From Limobrevibacterium gyesilva (GTDB lineage Bacteria; Pseudomonadota; Alphaproteobacteria; Acetobacterales; Acetobacteraceae), in assembly GCF_025989185.1 (NCBI RefSeq), contig NZ_JAPDNT010000028.1, positions 1 through 63,421 on the forward strand: a stretch of 63,421 nucleotides of DNA, in the 5' to 3' direction. Shown piece after piece: positions 31,243 through 40,096 of the stretch (the stretch's first letter is position 1; the number at the start of each line of letters is the position of its first letter). The notes below the pieces were generated by a model. The model saw nothing but the letters and a program-made list of their open reading frames with translations. It did not search any database and was not told where the DNA came from. The position numbers and the translations under genes were made by a program.

Positions 31243-32595
31243 TCAGCGAAACGCCGTGAGCGTGGCGTTGTCCGTCAGGATATACAGCGTGCCGTCGGCC
31301 ACGATCGGGGTCAGCGCGGCGGCGCCGGGCAGCTCCTGCTTGCCGATGATCTCGCCGGTATAGGGGCTGAGCGCCAATGCGAACTTGTTGGTGCCGGCCA
31401 CCACCAGCCGGTCGCCGGCCAGCACCGGGCCGACCCAGCGGATCGGGTCGGTCTGCTTCTTCATGTTCTCGAACCGGTCGAGCTGGGTCACCCAGGCCAC
31501 GCTGCCGTCGTCGCGCGCCACCGCGGCCAACTGGCCGGAGTCGCTGAGCACGAACAGCCAGTTGCCGGCGGCCCAGGGGGTTTCCGTGGAGGCGACCTCA
31601 CGCTCCCACAGACGGCGGCCGCTGCGCAGGTCGAGCGCGACCAGCTGCCGGCCGAGGCCGATGGCATAGACGCGCCCCTCCTTGATGATCGGCCGGCCGC
31701 GGATGGCGGACAGGTCGGCCATGCTGGTGCGGCCGCGCGAGGCGGCCAGGCTGTCGGCCCAGGCCGCCACGCCGGAGGAGGCACGCAGTCCCACCAGGTC
31801 GCCGGAGCCGAACCCGGCCACCACCAGCCCGTCGGTATAGGCGGGCGCCGGCAGGCCCAGCATCGGCGTCTCGGCATTGCCGGCCTCGTACGCCCACAGC
31901 CTGCGGCCGTCGTCGGCGGCGCGCGCCTGCAACTGGTTGCTGATGGTGGGAATGAACAGCTTGCCCTCGGCGATGGTGGGCGCCGAGCGCGCCGGCGCAC
32001 CCAGCTTCACGCGCCATTGCACCTTGCCGGTGGCGGCCTCGATGGCCAGCAGGTCGGCCCGTCCGGTCGCCGCGTACAGCGTGCCGCCATCGGCGGAGAT
32101 GCCACCGCCCACGTTGGTGCTGCGGTCTTCGTCGTCCTGGGTGTCGAGGCTCCAGACCCGCCGTCCGCTGGCGGCGTCGAAGGCCGAGACCACGGCGTCG
32201 CTGTCCATCGCGAACACCCGCCCGCCGGCCACCACCGGCTGCGCGGTGATCTTGCGGCGATAGCTGCTGCCGGTGCCGATATCCGCACTCCAGGCGCGCG
32301 CCAGGGTGTCGCGCAGGGCAGGGTGCTCCATGTCGTGCGACGGCAGGCCGCCGGCCTGCGGCCACTCGGCGTTCGGCGCCGGCGGCGGCAGCACCACCTT
32401 GCGCACGGCGCTGCTGACCAGGTCAAGGCCGGGCTGCGGCGGCATCACGGCGATGCGGGTGCCCGGCAGCGGCGGCTTGTCGCTGCCGAACCACGAATCC
32501 CACAGCCCGCAGCCGGACAGCAGGCCCAGCGGCAGCAGCAGCGCGGTGCGGCGGGTGGCCGCCAGCGCCTTACGTCGGTTATGCGTCATCATCAT
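31243..32595 (-). CDS. bamB: Outer membrane assembly lipoprotein BamB-like (PQQ-type beta-propeller)
   Basis: 450 aa. Lipoprotein signal with lipobox LLSGC (Cys29), then repeated PQQ-like propeller blades (VVSAFDAASGRRVWSL, LLAIEAATGKVQWRV, LVALDLRSGRRLWEREV and others). BamB scaffolds the BAM complex that inserts beta-barrel proteins in the outer membrane. Position between a YfgM-like gene and der matches the order in enterics and alphaproteobacteria and supports the assignment. Confidence 0.92.
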   Translation of the reverse strand: MMMTHNRRKALAATRRTALLLPLGLLSGCGLWDSWFGSDKPPLPGTRIAVMPPQPGLDLVSSAVRKVVLPPPAPNAEWPQAGGLPSHDMEHPALRDTLARAWSADIGTGSSYRRKITAQPVVAGGRVFAMDSDAVVSAFDAASGRRVWSLDTQDDEDRSTNVGGGISADGGTLYAATGRADLLAIEAATGKVQWRVKLGAPARSAPTIAEGKLFIPTISNQLQARAADDGRRLWAYEAGNAETPMLGLPAPAYTDGLVVAGFGSGDLVGLRASSGVAAWADSLAASRGRTSMADLSAIRGRPIIKEGRVYAIGLGRQLVALDLRSGRRLWEREVASTETPWAAGNWLFVLSDSGQLAAVARDDGSVAWVTQLDRFENMKKQTDPIRWVGPVLAGDRLVVAGTNKFALALSPYTGEIIGKQELPGAAALTPIVADGTLYILTDNATLTAFR

Positions 32596-32637
32596 TCCGC
32601 TTTGTCTCAGCGTTCCAGCCGCCCGGCGTCCGGCGCA

Positions 32638-33291
32638 TCAGCCGCCGAGCCGGGCCAGCAGGCCATTGGCCCGGCCGCGCACGCCGTCCGGCGCGGTCAC
32701 GTCCTGCGCCAGCCGCTTCAGGGTGTCGCGGGCGGCGTCGTTGTTGCCCTGGCGCAGCGCCAGCAGCGCCTGCGCTTCCTCGGCCAAAGCGTGCCAGGGG
32801 TTGCCCGGTGTGGTCAGCGGCGCGAGATGCTGCTCCACCGCCGCGGGGTCGCCGGCGTCAATCTGGTGCAGTGCCCATTGCAGGCGGGCGAGATCGCGCA
32901 GCAGCTTGTCGGCGGAGTTGTCGCCGGCCACCTGGTCCCACAGCGCCAGCGCGCCGTCGCGGTCGCCGGCGTCGGCCTTCACGGCGGCGGCACGCAGCCG
33001 CGCCAGCGTGCGGTAGCCGGGGCTGCCCTCGCGCGCCACCTGGGCGAAGCCGGCCAGCGCCGCCTGCCGGTCGGCGCCCGCCGGGCCGTCGGCGATGCGC
33101 ATGGCGGCAAGGAAGCTCTGGCCGACATGGGCGGCCTCACGCGCCTCGTAGTATTTCCACGCCTGCCACCCGCCGGCGCCGGCGACGACGAGCACGCCGG
33201 CGGCGATCAGCGGCCCGGCATAGCGCCGCAGCAGCTTGCGGGTGCGTTCGGCGCGCAGGTCTTCACTGACCTCGTCGAAGATATCGGACAC
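32638..33291 (-). CDS. YfgM-like membrane-anchored TPR protein
   Basis: 217 aa. A short cytoplasmic N-terminus (SDIFDEVSEDLRAERTRKLLRRY), one transmembrane helix (about 26-47), then helical TPR-like repeats in the periplasm. It matches the YfgM/TPR_21 family, which works with periplasmic chaperones and BAM. GTG at 33291 is chosen for its AGAGGA site 6 bases upstream and the conserved N-terminus; the open frame extends to 33366. First gene of the yfgM-bamB-der unit. Confidence 0.88.
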   Translation of the reverse strand: MSDIFDEVSEDLRAERTRKLLRRYAGPLIAAGVLVVAGAGGWQAWKYYEAREAAHVGQSFLAAMRIADGPAGADRQAALAGFAQVAREGSPGYRTLARLRAAAVKADAGDRDGALALWDQVAGDNSADKLLRDLARLQWALHQIDAGDPAAVEQHLAPLTTPGNPWHALAEEAQALLALRQGNNDAARDTLKRLAQDVTAPDGVRGRANGLLARLGG

Positions 33292-33422
33292 GTCGGTTCC
33301 TCTGGCTGACCCGAACCCCGGGTCCTGGCGGCGCCGGACCATAGCGGCGGCGACCCACGGGAGCAAACGCCCACATAGTATATGGCAACGCGGTGTTCAT
33401 CATCCGCGTGTTCCAATCCGGC

Positions 33423-33794
33423 ATGCGCGTCCGATTCGCCCTGCTGCTGTCCCTGGTTCTGCCGGCCTGCACGCCGCAGGACCGGCTTGCGGCGGCGGCC
33501 TTGAACGTGGGCAGCGTGCCGGTGTTCGGGCGGTCGATCCCGGACGTCGCCGTCTCCCTCGTCTCCGGCAAGGACTGCTCGGTGGTGCGCCTGGAGCAGG
33601 GCAAGTCCTATTGCCGGGAGGCCGAGCCGCCGCCGCCGCGCCCGCCGTTCTGCACCCGCAGCCTGGGCACCGTCGATTGCTGGTCGAACCCCGAGATGCT
33701 GTCCGGCGGGCCGCCGCGCGAGGTGGCCGACGGGCCGCGGGCGCTGACCCCGGCGCAGGAGGCGTACCGCACCCGGCACTGGCCCAATTTCTGA
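33423..33794 (+). CDS. Hypothetical lipoprotein
   Basis: 123 aa. Signal MRVRFALLLSLVLPACTPQ with lipobox LPAC (Cys16), so it is probably lipid-anchored in the outer or inner membrane. The mature part has three further cysteines (KDCSVVRL, SYCREAEPP, FCTRSLGTVDCW), a Pro-rich stretch, and a C-terminal ALTPAQEAYRTRHWPNF. I know no family. Divergent from the yfgM-bamB-der unit; the start is chosen at the ATG that makes the signal peptide. Confidence 0.75.
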   Translation: MRVRFALLLSLVLPACTPQDRLAAAALNVGSVPVFGRSIPDVAVSLVSGKDCSVVRLEQGKSYCREAEPPPPRPPFCTRSLGTVDCWSNPEMLSGGPPREVADGPRALTPAQEAYRTRHWPNF

Positions 33795-33861
33795 CCCGTG
33801 CGCATTGCGGCTGGTCGGCTCCGGCACAGCCTTCATAATGCGCCGAGCCGGAGGACGCGCC

Positions 33862-35124
33862 ATGCAGAAAGCTGTAGCCGAGATCGATACGCCCGCCGAC
33901 GCCATCGCCACGCATGCGCGCGTGCTGCCCGCGGCCACCGGCACGGTGTTCCCGGTGCTCATCGCGTTGAGTTTCTGCCACATGCTCAACGACATGATGC
34001 AGTCGATGATCTCGGCGCTGTACCCGCTGCTGAAGGCCGAGTTCATGCTCGACTTCACCCAGGTCGGCCTGATCACGCTGACGTTCCAGCTCACCGCCTC
34101 GCTGCTGCAGCCGGCGGTGGGGCTGATGACCGATCGCAAGCCGATGCCGTTCTCGCTGGCGGTGGGCATGGGCTTCACCCTGGTCGGGCTGCTGCTGCTG
34201 GCGGTCGCCGCCACCTATCCGGCGCTGCTGTTCGCGGCGGGCATGGTGGGCATCGGCTCCTCGGTATTCCATCCCGAATCCTCCCGCGTGGCGCGGGCCG
34301 CGTCGGGCGGGCGCTACGGGCTGGCCCAGTCGCTGTTCCAGGTCGGCGGCAATGCCGGTGCCGCGATCGGCCCGCTGCTGGCCGCCGTGGTGGTGCTGAC
34401 GCGCGGGCAGACTGCGGTCGCCTGGTTCTCCCTGGCCGCCTTGCTGGGCATGCTGATCCTGGTGCGGGTGGGGACGTGGTATCGCGCCCACATGGTCCGT
34501 CCGGCCACGAAGGCGCGGGCGGTCGCGGCCGGCGGGGCGGTGCTGACGCGCGGGCGGGTGGCGTTCGCCATCTTCATCCTGGCCGCCCTGACCTTCTCGA
34601 AGAACGTCTACACCGCCAGCCTCAGCTCCTATTTCACCTTCTACCTGATCGACCGCTTCCAGGTGTCGGTGCACGACGCCCAGGTGCACCTGTTCGTGTT
34701 CATGTCCGCGGTCGCCGCCGGCACGCTGCTGGGCGGGCCGGTCACCGACCGGATCGGGCGCAAGGCCACCATCTGGATATCGATCCTCGGCGTGCTGCCG
34801 TTCACGCTGGCGCTGCCATACGCCAACCTGTTCTTCACCGACGTGCTGACGATCATCATCGGCCTGCTGATGGCCTCCGCCTTTCCGGCGATCCTGGTCT
34901 ATGCGCAGGAGCTGGTGCCCGGCCGCGTGGGCATGATCGCCGGCATCTTCTTCGGCTTCGCCTTCGGCCTGGGCGGGCTGGGGGCGGCGGTGATGGGGCG
35001 GATCGCGGACTCCACCAGCATCGAGTTCGTCTACCGGATCGCCGCGTTCCTGCCGATGATCGGGCTGCTCACCGCGCTGCTGCCGAACCTGGCACCGGTC
35101 CGGGTGGGCAGGAAGCCGGCCTGA
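33862..35124 (+). CDS. MFS transporter, fosmidomycin-resistance (Fsr) type
   Basis: 420 aa, 12 helices. The N-terminal FCHMLNDMMQSMISALYPLLK and FQLTASLLQPAVGLMTDRKP, with VGIGSSVFHPESSRVARAASGGR, are typical of Fsr-like efflux pumps. ATG at 33862 has GGAGG 8 bases upstream. Likely exports a small toxic compound; specificity is not visible. Confidence 0.88.
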   Translation: MQKAVAEIDTPADAIATHARVLPAATGTVFPVLIALSFCHMLNDMMQSMISALYPLLKAEFMLDFTQVGLITLTFQLTASLLQPAVGLMTDRKPMPFSLAVGMGFTLVGLLLLAVAATYPALLFAAGMVGIGSSVFHPESSRVARAASGGRYGLAQSLFQVGGNAGAAIGPLLAAVVVLTRGQTAVAWFSLAALLGMLILVRVGTWYRAHMVRPATKARAVAAGGAVLTRGRVAFAIFILAALTFSKNVYTASLSSYFTFYLIDRFQVSVHDAQVHLFVFMSAVAAGTLLGGPVTDRIGRKATIWISILGVLPFTLALPYANLFFTDVLTIIIGLLMASAFPAILVYAQELVPGRVGMIAGIFFGFAFGLGGLGAAVMGRIADSTSIEFVYRIAAFLPMIGLLTALLPNLAPVRVGRKPA

Positions 35125-35132
35125 GGCTTCGC

Positions 35133-35190
35133 GCGCCCCCTCCCCCTGCACCCTCGCCCCTTGTGGGAGAGGGTTGGGGTGAGGGGGCGC
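35133..35190. terminator. Inverted repeat between convergent fsr-like and pyrC genes
   Basis: GCGCCCCCTC (35133-35142) and GAGGGGGCGC (35181-35190) form the outer stem, with further CCCTC/GAGGG pairing around CCCCTTGTGGG. It fills most of the 65-bp convergent gap; the pyrC stop begins in the last arm base. A common type of intergenic palindrome. Confidence 0.7.
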
Positions 35191-36512
35191 TACCCGAACC
35201 GCACCAGCCGGCCGCGCGGGGTGCCGAGCACCGTGTCCTCGCGCATCACCGCCGCACCCCGGACGATCGTCGCCACCGGCCAGCCGGTGACCTGCATCCC
35301 CGCGAACGGCGTCCAGCCGCAGGGCGAGGCGATCCAGCTTTCCTCGATCCGGCGCCGGTGCTTCATGTCCACCAGCGTGAAGTCGGCGTCGTAGCCGGCG
35401 GCCAGGCGGCCCTTGCCGACCACGCCATAGACCCGCGCCGGGCCGGCGCTGAGCAGGTCCACCAGCCGCATCAGGCTCAGCCGGCCGGCGTTCACGTGGT
35501 CCAGCATCACCGGCACCAGCGTCTGCACGCCGGTCAGGCCCGCCGGGCAGTCCGGCCAGGGCTTCAGCTTGGCCGCGCGCGGGTGCGGCGCGTGGTCGCT
35601 GCCCACCGTGTCCACCGTGCCGTCGCGCACCGCCGCCCAGGCGGCCTCGTAGTGGCGGCGGTCGCGGATCGGCGGGTTCATCACGCCGAAGCCCTGCAGC
35701 GTCTCGTACACCTCCGGCGCCATCTGCGTCAGGTGGTTCACCAGCACTTCCACCGTCGAGACGTCACGGAAATCCTTGAGGTACTCCAGCTCCTCGGCGG
35801 TCGAGACATGCAGGATATGCGCCGGCCGGCCGGTCCGCCGTGCCAGCGCCATCAACCGCCTCGTGCCCAGGAAGGCGCATTCCACGTCGCGCCACTCGGC
35901 GTGGCAGGCATACGGGTCGCCGGACTTGAACAGCGGCTTGCGCGCCTGCAGGCGATACTCGTCCTCGCTGTGATAGGCGATGCGGCGGCGGCCGGCGCGC
36001 ATCACCCGCTCCAGGTTCTCGTCGTCCTCCACCATCAGGTCGCCGGTGGAGCTGCCGGCGAAGACCTTGATGCCGCACACGCCGCGCCCGGCTTCCAATC
36101 CCGCAAGTGCCGCGATGTTGGTCTTGGTGCCGCCGACATACAGGCCCATGTCGCACCAGGCCACCTGCTCGGCATAGCCCTGCTTCCAGGCCAGGCGTTC
36201 GGCATCGGTGATGGACGGGCTGGTGTTGGGCATGTCGAACACCGCCGTCAGCCCGCCCAGCACCGCGGCCCTGGTGCCGGTGGGAATGCTCTCCACCGCC
36301 GCGTCGCCGGGGTCGCGCAGATGCACGTGCGGATCGATCAGGCCCGGCAGCACATGCAGGCCGGCAGCATCGATCGTCTCCTCGGCGGTCGCGTCCTCGC
36401 CCACGCCGAGAGCGGCAATGCGCCCGTCGCGCACGCCCACGCTGGTCTGCTCCATGCCCCACGGCAGCACACAGGTGCCGCCGCGGATCACGAGATCATA
36501 ATGTGCAGGCAT
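35190..36512 (-). CDS. pyrC: Dihydroorotase (class I, amidohydrolase superfamily)
   Basis: 440 aa. Zinc motif DPHVHLRDPG (Asp60, His62, His64), bridging carboxy-lysine in GIKVFAGSSTG (Lys149), later His ligands in AYHSED and HILHVST, and the catalytic Asp in GSDHAPH. Converts carbamoyl-aspartate to dihydroorotate in pyrimidine synthesis; allantoinase or hydantoinase are possible alternatives in the same superfamily. No other pyr gene is beside it. Confidence 0.85.
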   Translation of the reverse strand: MPAHYDLVIRGGTCVLPWGMEQTSVGVRDGRIAALGVGEDATAEETIDAAGLHVLPGLIDPHVHLRDPGDAAVESIPTGTRAAVLGGLTAVFDMPNTSPSITDAERLAWKQGYAEQVAWCDMGLYVGGTKTNIAALAGLEAGRGVCGIKVFAGSSTGDLMVEDDENLERVMRAGRRRIAYHSEDEYRLQARKPLFKSGDPYACHAEWRDVECAFLGTRRLMALARRTGRPAHILHVSTAEELEYLKDFRDVSTVEVLVNHLTQMAPEVYETLQGFGVMNPPIRDRRHYEAAWAAVRDGTVDTVGSDHAPHPRAAKLKPWPDCPAGLTGVQTLVPVMLDHVNAGRLSLMRLVDLLSAGPARVYGVVGKGRLAAGYDADFTLVDMKHRRRIEESWIASPCGWTPFAGMQVTGWPVATIVRGAAVMREDTVLGTPRGRLVRFG

Positions 36513-36526
36513 TGAAGTCCTCCGGA

Positions 36527-36714
36527 TGGGGAGGCCAGGGGCTTAGCCCCTGGACCCCAGCAAAGGCGGAGCCTTTGCAAACCCAGACACTCCTGGCTGA
36601 GGCGTCGGTCTTCAGTTGATATCAACCGAAGGCTGCCGATCCAGCCGAGAGGGTAATGGGTTTGCAAAGGCCGTCGGCCTTTGCCGGGTCCAGGGCAGAG
36701 CCCTGGCCTTTTTC
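36527..36714. repeat. Composite mirrored inverted-repeat element R2
   Basis: A 188-bp palindromic block between asnB and pyrC. Left hairpins: CCAGGGGC-TTA-GCCCCTGG (36535-36553) and GCAAAGGC-GGA-GCCTTTGC (36560-36578). Centre: GTTGATATCAAC (36615-36626). Right hairpins mirror the left: GCAAAGGCC-GTC-GGCCTTTGC (36664-36684) and CCAGGGC-AGA-GCCCTGG (36690-36706), followed by CCTTTTT. The arms 36535-36584 and 36657-36706 are near-complementary. The right end overlaps the asnB stop region. Confidence 0.9.
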
Positions 36715-38476
36715 AGCACTGAGCCAGCGTTTCAAACACATCCCCCGCCGGCGCAAGTCCCTGCACATGGGTGCGGTGCCACAGTGCGTAGAACAGCAGC
36801 ACCCAGGCGGCGAAGCCGTGGCGGCGGCCGTTGGCGGCACGGAACAGCGCCGCCACCTTGGCGGGGTCGGCGATTTCCGCCACCCCCGGCTGTGCCGCCA
36901 CCAGCGGGCCGAGCCGGCCGCCGACCTTGCCGATCCACTGGCCGATCGGCACGGTGAAGCCCTGCTTCGGCGCGAACGGGCGCGCCGCCGGGCAGTGCTT
37001 CTCCAGCCAGCGGCGCAGCAGCCACTTGCCCATGCCCTTGTGCACCTTCAGCGCGTCCGGCAGCCGGAACGCGGCGGCGGCCACGCCGGGGTCGAGGAAC
37101 GGGGTGCGCCCTTCCACCGCGTGCGCCATCAGGCAGCGGTCCATCTTCAGCAGCAGGTCGTTGGGCAGCCAGTCGGTCATGTCGACGGCCTGGGCGGCCA
37201 TCAGCCGCGAGCGGCCGGGTTGGCTGGCCTGCGCCTCGGCGGCTTCCATGCCGTCGCGCCAGGCGGCGGGGTAGTTGCGCAGCACCGGCACGCGGTCGAA
37301 ATTGCCGCGCGCGCGCATCACCCGCCCGCCCAGCCACCACGGCCGCATGGCGCTGCGGTAGCGGCCATAGCCGCCGAAGATCTCGTCGCCGCCTTCGCCG
37401 GACAGCACCACCTTCACGTCCTTGCGGGCACGCTGGGCCAGGAACCAGGTGGGGATGATGGCGTAGTCGGCGGCCGGGTCGTCGATGCAGGCGACGATCT
37501 CCGGCAGATGCTGCCAGACCATCGCCTCGGTCACTTCGATGGTCTCGTGATGGGCGCCCAGCGACTTGGCCACGGTGGCGGCCTGTTCGCGCTCGTCGGC
37601 CGCGCCGGGATGGGCGAAGCCGGCGGTGAAGGCCAGCACCGGCTGGCTGTTCAGCCGCGCCATCATGGTCAGGATGGTGGCGCTGTCGATGCCGCCGGAG
37701 AGGAACATGCCGTACGGCACGTCGCTGCGCTGGTGCAGGTCGACGCTTTCCTCCAGCGCACGGTCGAGGCGGGCGAGGGCGGCCTCCTCGGTGATCGTCT
37801 CCGGCCCGCCCTCCGGCAGGGCGGCGATGTGGCGGCGCTCCAGCACCCGGCCGTCGGCGCAGACCAGGGTCTCGCCCGGCAGCACCCGGCGGATGCCCGG
37901 GAAGATCGTCTCGGCGCCGGTGGTGAACTGCAGCTGCAACAACTCGTCGCGCGCCGCCGGGCGCACGCCGCGCGGCACGATGCCGGCATTCAGCAGCGCC
38001 TGCGCTTCCGAGGCGAAGGCCAGGCAGGTGTCGGTCTGGGCGACGTAGAGCGGCTTGATGCCGAACGGGTCGCGCGTCAGCGTCACCGTGCGGGCGGCGC
38101 GCTCGTGGATGGCGATGGCGTACATGCCGCGCAGGTGCTTGGCGTAGTCGGCGCCGTCGCGCAGCCACAGATGCAGCGGCGGCTCGCAGTCGCTGTTGCT
38201 GGCGAAGCGGTCGTTCGGCAGCCCCTGGCGCAGCTCGCGGTAGTTGTAGACCTCGCCGTTGGCGACCAGGGCGGCGGAGCCGGCGAACAGCGGCTGGTCG
38301 CCGGTGACGAGGTCGATGATCGACAGCCGGTTGTGCACCAGCGCCACCCGGCCGACCAGGGTATGGCCGGAGCCGTCGGGGCCGCGATGGGCGATGGCGC
38401 GGGTGAGCGCTTCCAGCAGGGCGGGGTCGGGCGGCGGCGCGTCGGGGGCGACGATCAGGCCGGCGATGCCGCACAT
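36713..38476 (-). CDS. asnB: Asparagine synthase (glutamine-hydrolysing)
   Basis: 587 aa. Nucleophile Cys2 (MCGIAGLI), glutaminase motifs HRGPDGSG, NRLSIIDL and NGEVYNY, ATP-pyrophosphatase loop SGGIDSA near 258-264, and SGEGGDEIFGGYGRY. Makes asparagine from aspartate; paralogues also amidate polysaccharides in exopolysaccharide loci. The ATG fixes Cys at position 2, which decides the start. Divergent from ygfZ (108-bp gap). Confidence 0.92.
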   Translation of the reverse strand: MCGIAGLIVAPDAPPPDPALLEALTRAIAHRGPDGSGHTLVGRVALVHNRLSIIDLVTGDQPLFAGSAALVANGEVYNYRELRQGLPNDRFASNSDCEPPLHLWLRDGADYAKHLRGMYAIAIHERAARTVTLTRDPFGIKPLYVAQTDTCLAFASEAQALLNAGIVPRGVRPAARDELLQLQFTTGAETIFPGIRRVLPGETLVCADGRVLERRHIAALPEGGPETITEEAALARLDRALEESVDLHQRSDVPYGMFLSGGIDSATILTMMARLNSQPVLAFTAGFAHPGAADEREQAATVAKSLGAHHETIEVTEAMVWQHLPEIVACIDDPAADYAIIPTWFLAQRARKDVKVVLSGEGGDEIFGGYGRYRSAMRPWWLGGRVMRARGNFDRVPVLRNYPAAWRDGMEAAEAQASQPGRSRLMAAQAVDMTDWLPNDLLLKMDRCLMAHAVEGRTPFLDPGVAAAAFRLPDALKVHKGMGKWLLRRWLEKHCPAARPFAPKQGFTVPIGQWIGKVGGRLGPLVAAQPGVAEIADPAKVAALFRAANGRRHGFAAWVLLFYALWHRTHVQGLAPAGDVFETLAQC

Positions 38477-38584
38477 CAGGCGCGGCCCTGGGGAGGAAGG
38501 AACGGATGCATGCCGCGGCGTCCATAGCATCCATCGCCGCGTCCTGTCTTGCGCTGTGCGGGAAGTGAGACCACTTCGCCTGTC

Positions 38585-39412
38585 ATGACCCAGATCGCAC
38601 ACTTGCCGTCCCGCGGCGTCATCGAGGTCGCGGGGGATGACCGCGTGGCCTTCCTGCAAGGGCTGGTCTCCAACGACATGGCCCTGGCCGCGCCCGGCCA
38701 GGCGGTGTGGGCGGCGCTGCTGACGCCGCAGGGCAAGTGGCTCGCCGACTTCTTCGTGCTGGCGGATGGGGACCGGCTGCTGCTGGATGTGGAGCGCGCC
38801 CAGGCAACGATGCTGGCCCAGCGCCTCACGCGGTTCCGCCTGCGCGCGAAGGTGACGGTCGCGGACCGGTCGGACGCGCTTCTCGTGCATGCCGCCTGGG
38901 GCGGGGTGCCGGACCTGCCAGCGGGCGCGGTGGCTGCGCCCGACCCGCGTCTGCCGCAGGCGGGCTGGCGCATCCTGGCGCCGGTGCCGCTGCCGGCCAC
39001 CGCGACGGCGGAGGACTGGGACGCGCATCGCCTGGCGCTGGGCCTGCCGGACGGGTCGGCGGACCTGGAAGCCGAGAAGACGGTGCTGCTGGAGGCCGGG
39101 TTCGACGAGCTCGGCGGCGTGTCCTGGAGCAAGGGCTGCTACATGGGCCAGGAGCTGACGGCGCGCACCAAGTATCGCGGCCTGATCAAGCGCCGGCTGG
39201 TGCCGGTGGCGATCGACGGGCCGGTGCCGCCGCCGGGCACGCCGGTGCTGCGCGACGGGGCGGAAGTGGGCAGCATGCGCTCGGCCCGCGGAGCGGCCGG
39301 GATCGCGCAATTGCGGCTGGAAGCGATCGGCGCCGGGTCGCTGGCCTGCGGCGAGGCTGTCCTGCACCCGCGCCCGCCGGCCTGGATGCGCCTGCCGGAG
39401 AAAGCGGCATGA
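38585..39412 (+). CDS. ygfZ: YgfZ/GcvT-like folate-binding protein (iron-sulfur cluster maintenance)
   Basis: 275 aa. Signature KGCYMGQELTARTKYRG at about 182-198 with the conserved Cys184. Folate-binding fold related to GcvT; YgfZ helps assembly or repair of Fe-S enzymes such as MiaB. Starts at ATG 38585. Overlaps the next methyltransferase gene by 4 bp (ATGA). Confidence 0.92.
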   Translation: MTQIAHLPSRGVIEVAGDDRVAFLQGLVSNDMALAAPGQAVWAALLTPQGKWLADFFVLADGDRLLLDVERAQATMLAQRLTRFRLRAKVTVADRSDALLVHAAWGGVPDLPAGAVAAPDPRLPQAGWRILAPVPLPATATAEDWDAHRLALGLPDGSADLEAEKTVLLEAGFDELGGVSWSKGCYMGQELTARTKYRGLIKRRLVPVAIDGPVPPPGTPVLRDGAEVGSMRSARGAAGIAQLRLEAIGAGSLACGEAVLHPRPPAWMRLPEKAA

Positions 39413-39993
39413 GCCCGTTGCCCGTGGACTGGGAGGCCAAGTACCGGCAGGGCACGACGTTCTGGCAGCGGCCGGACTCCAATCCGGCGCTGGCCGGCTG
39501 GCTGGCGGACGGCACCCTGCGGCCCGGCCGGATCCTGCTGCCGGGCGCGGGGCAGGGCGCCGAGCCGCTGGATCTCGCCAAGGCCGGGTTCGACGTGACC
39601 GTGGTGGACATCGCCCCCAGCGCGGTGGCGTTCCAGCAGGGGCGCATCGGTCCGTTCGGCGGCCATGTGCTGCTGGCCGACCTGTTCGCCTGGGAGCCGG
39701 ACGCGCCGTTCGACGCCGTGTACGACCAGACCTGCCTGTGCGCGCTGTCGCCCGCGCTGTGGGACGCCTATGCCGCGCGCCTGGCGCGCTGGGTGCGGCC
39801 GGGCGGGGTGCTGGCGGTGCTGTTCATGCAGACGAATGGCGAGGGCGGGCCGCCCTTCCATTGCGACCTCGGCCGCATGCGCGAATTGTTCCCGGCGGAT
39901 TCCTGGACATGGCCCGCGCCGCTGCCGGCTCCGGTGGCGCATCCCAGCGGCCTGTCCGAACAGCCCGCCGCCCTGATGCGTCTTTCAGCCTAG
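39409..39993 (+). CDS. SAM-dependent methyltransferase, TPMT-like
   Basis: 194 aa. Thiopurine S-methyltransferase-like family: DWEAKYRQGTTFWQRPDSNP opening, SAM motif LLPGAGQGAEPLDLAKAGFDVTVVD (about 44-68), DLFAWEP, and VYDQTCLCAL. Members methylate thiols, thiopurines or selenium/tellurium species in different bacteria. The start overlaps the ygfZ stop; its TAG forms the left end of the adjacent repeat element. Confidence 0.88.
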   Translation: MSPLPVDWEAKYRQGTTFWQRPDSNPALAGWLADGTLRPGRILLPGAGQGAEPLDLAKAGFDVTVVDIAPSAVAFQQGRIGPFGGHVLLADLFAWEPDAPFDAVYDQTCLCALSPALWDAYAARLARWVRPGGVLAVLFMQTNGEGGPPFHCDLGRMRELFPADSWTWPAPLPAPVAHPSGLSEQPAALMRLSA

Positions 39994-40096
39994 AGCCTGA
40001 TCGGAACAAATAGGCGTTCCGATCAGGCTCTAGGTCTTTGTTTTGTCGCGTGATTCACGCCTCCGTGTGATTCCACCTGTGGCGATCACGCTCTAG
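39989..40096. repeat. Two-hairpin intergenic repeat with CTAGAGC ends
   Basis: First hairpin: 19-bp perfect arms 39989-40007 / 40016-40034 around an 8-base loop. Second part (40044-40096) contains GCGTGATTCACGC and ends with GCGATCACGCTCTAG, an inverted near-copy of the left end CTAGAGCCTGATCGG. The first TAG is the methyltransferase stop and the terminal CTA is the CoA-transferase stop. It resembles the AGAGC-TGATC intergenic repeats I recall from alphaproteobacterial genomes. Confidence 0.85.
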
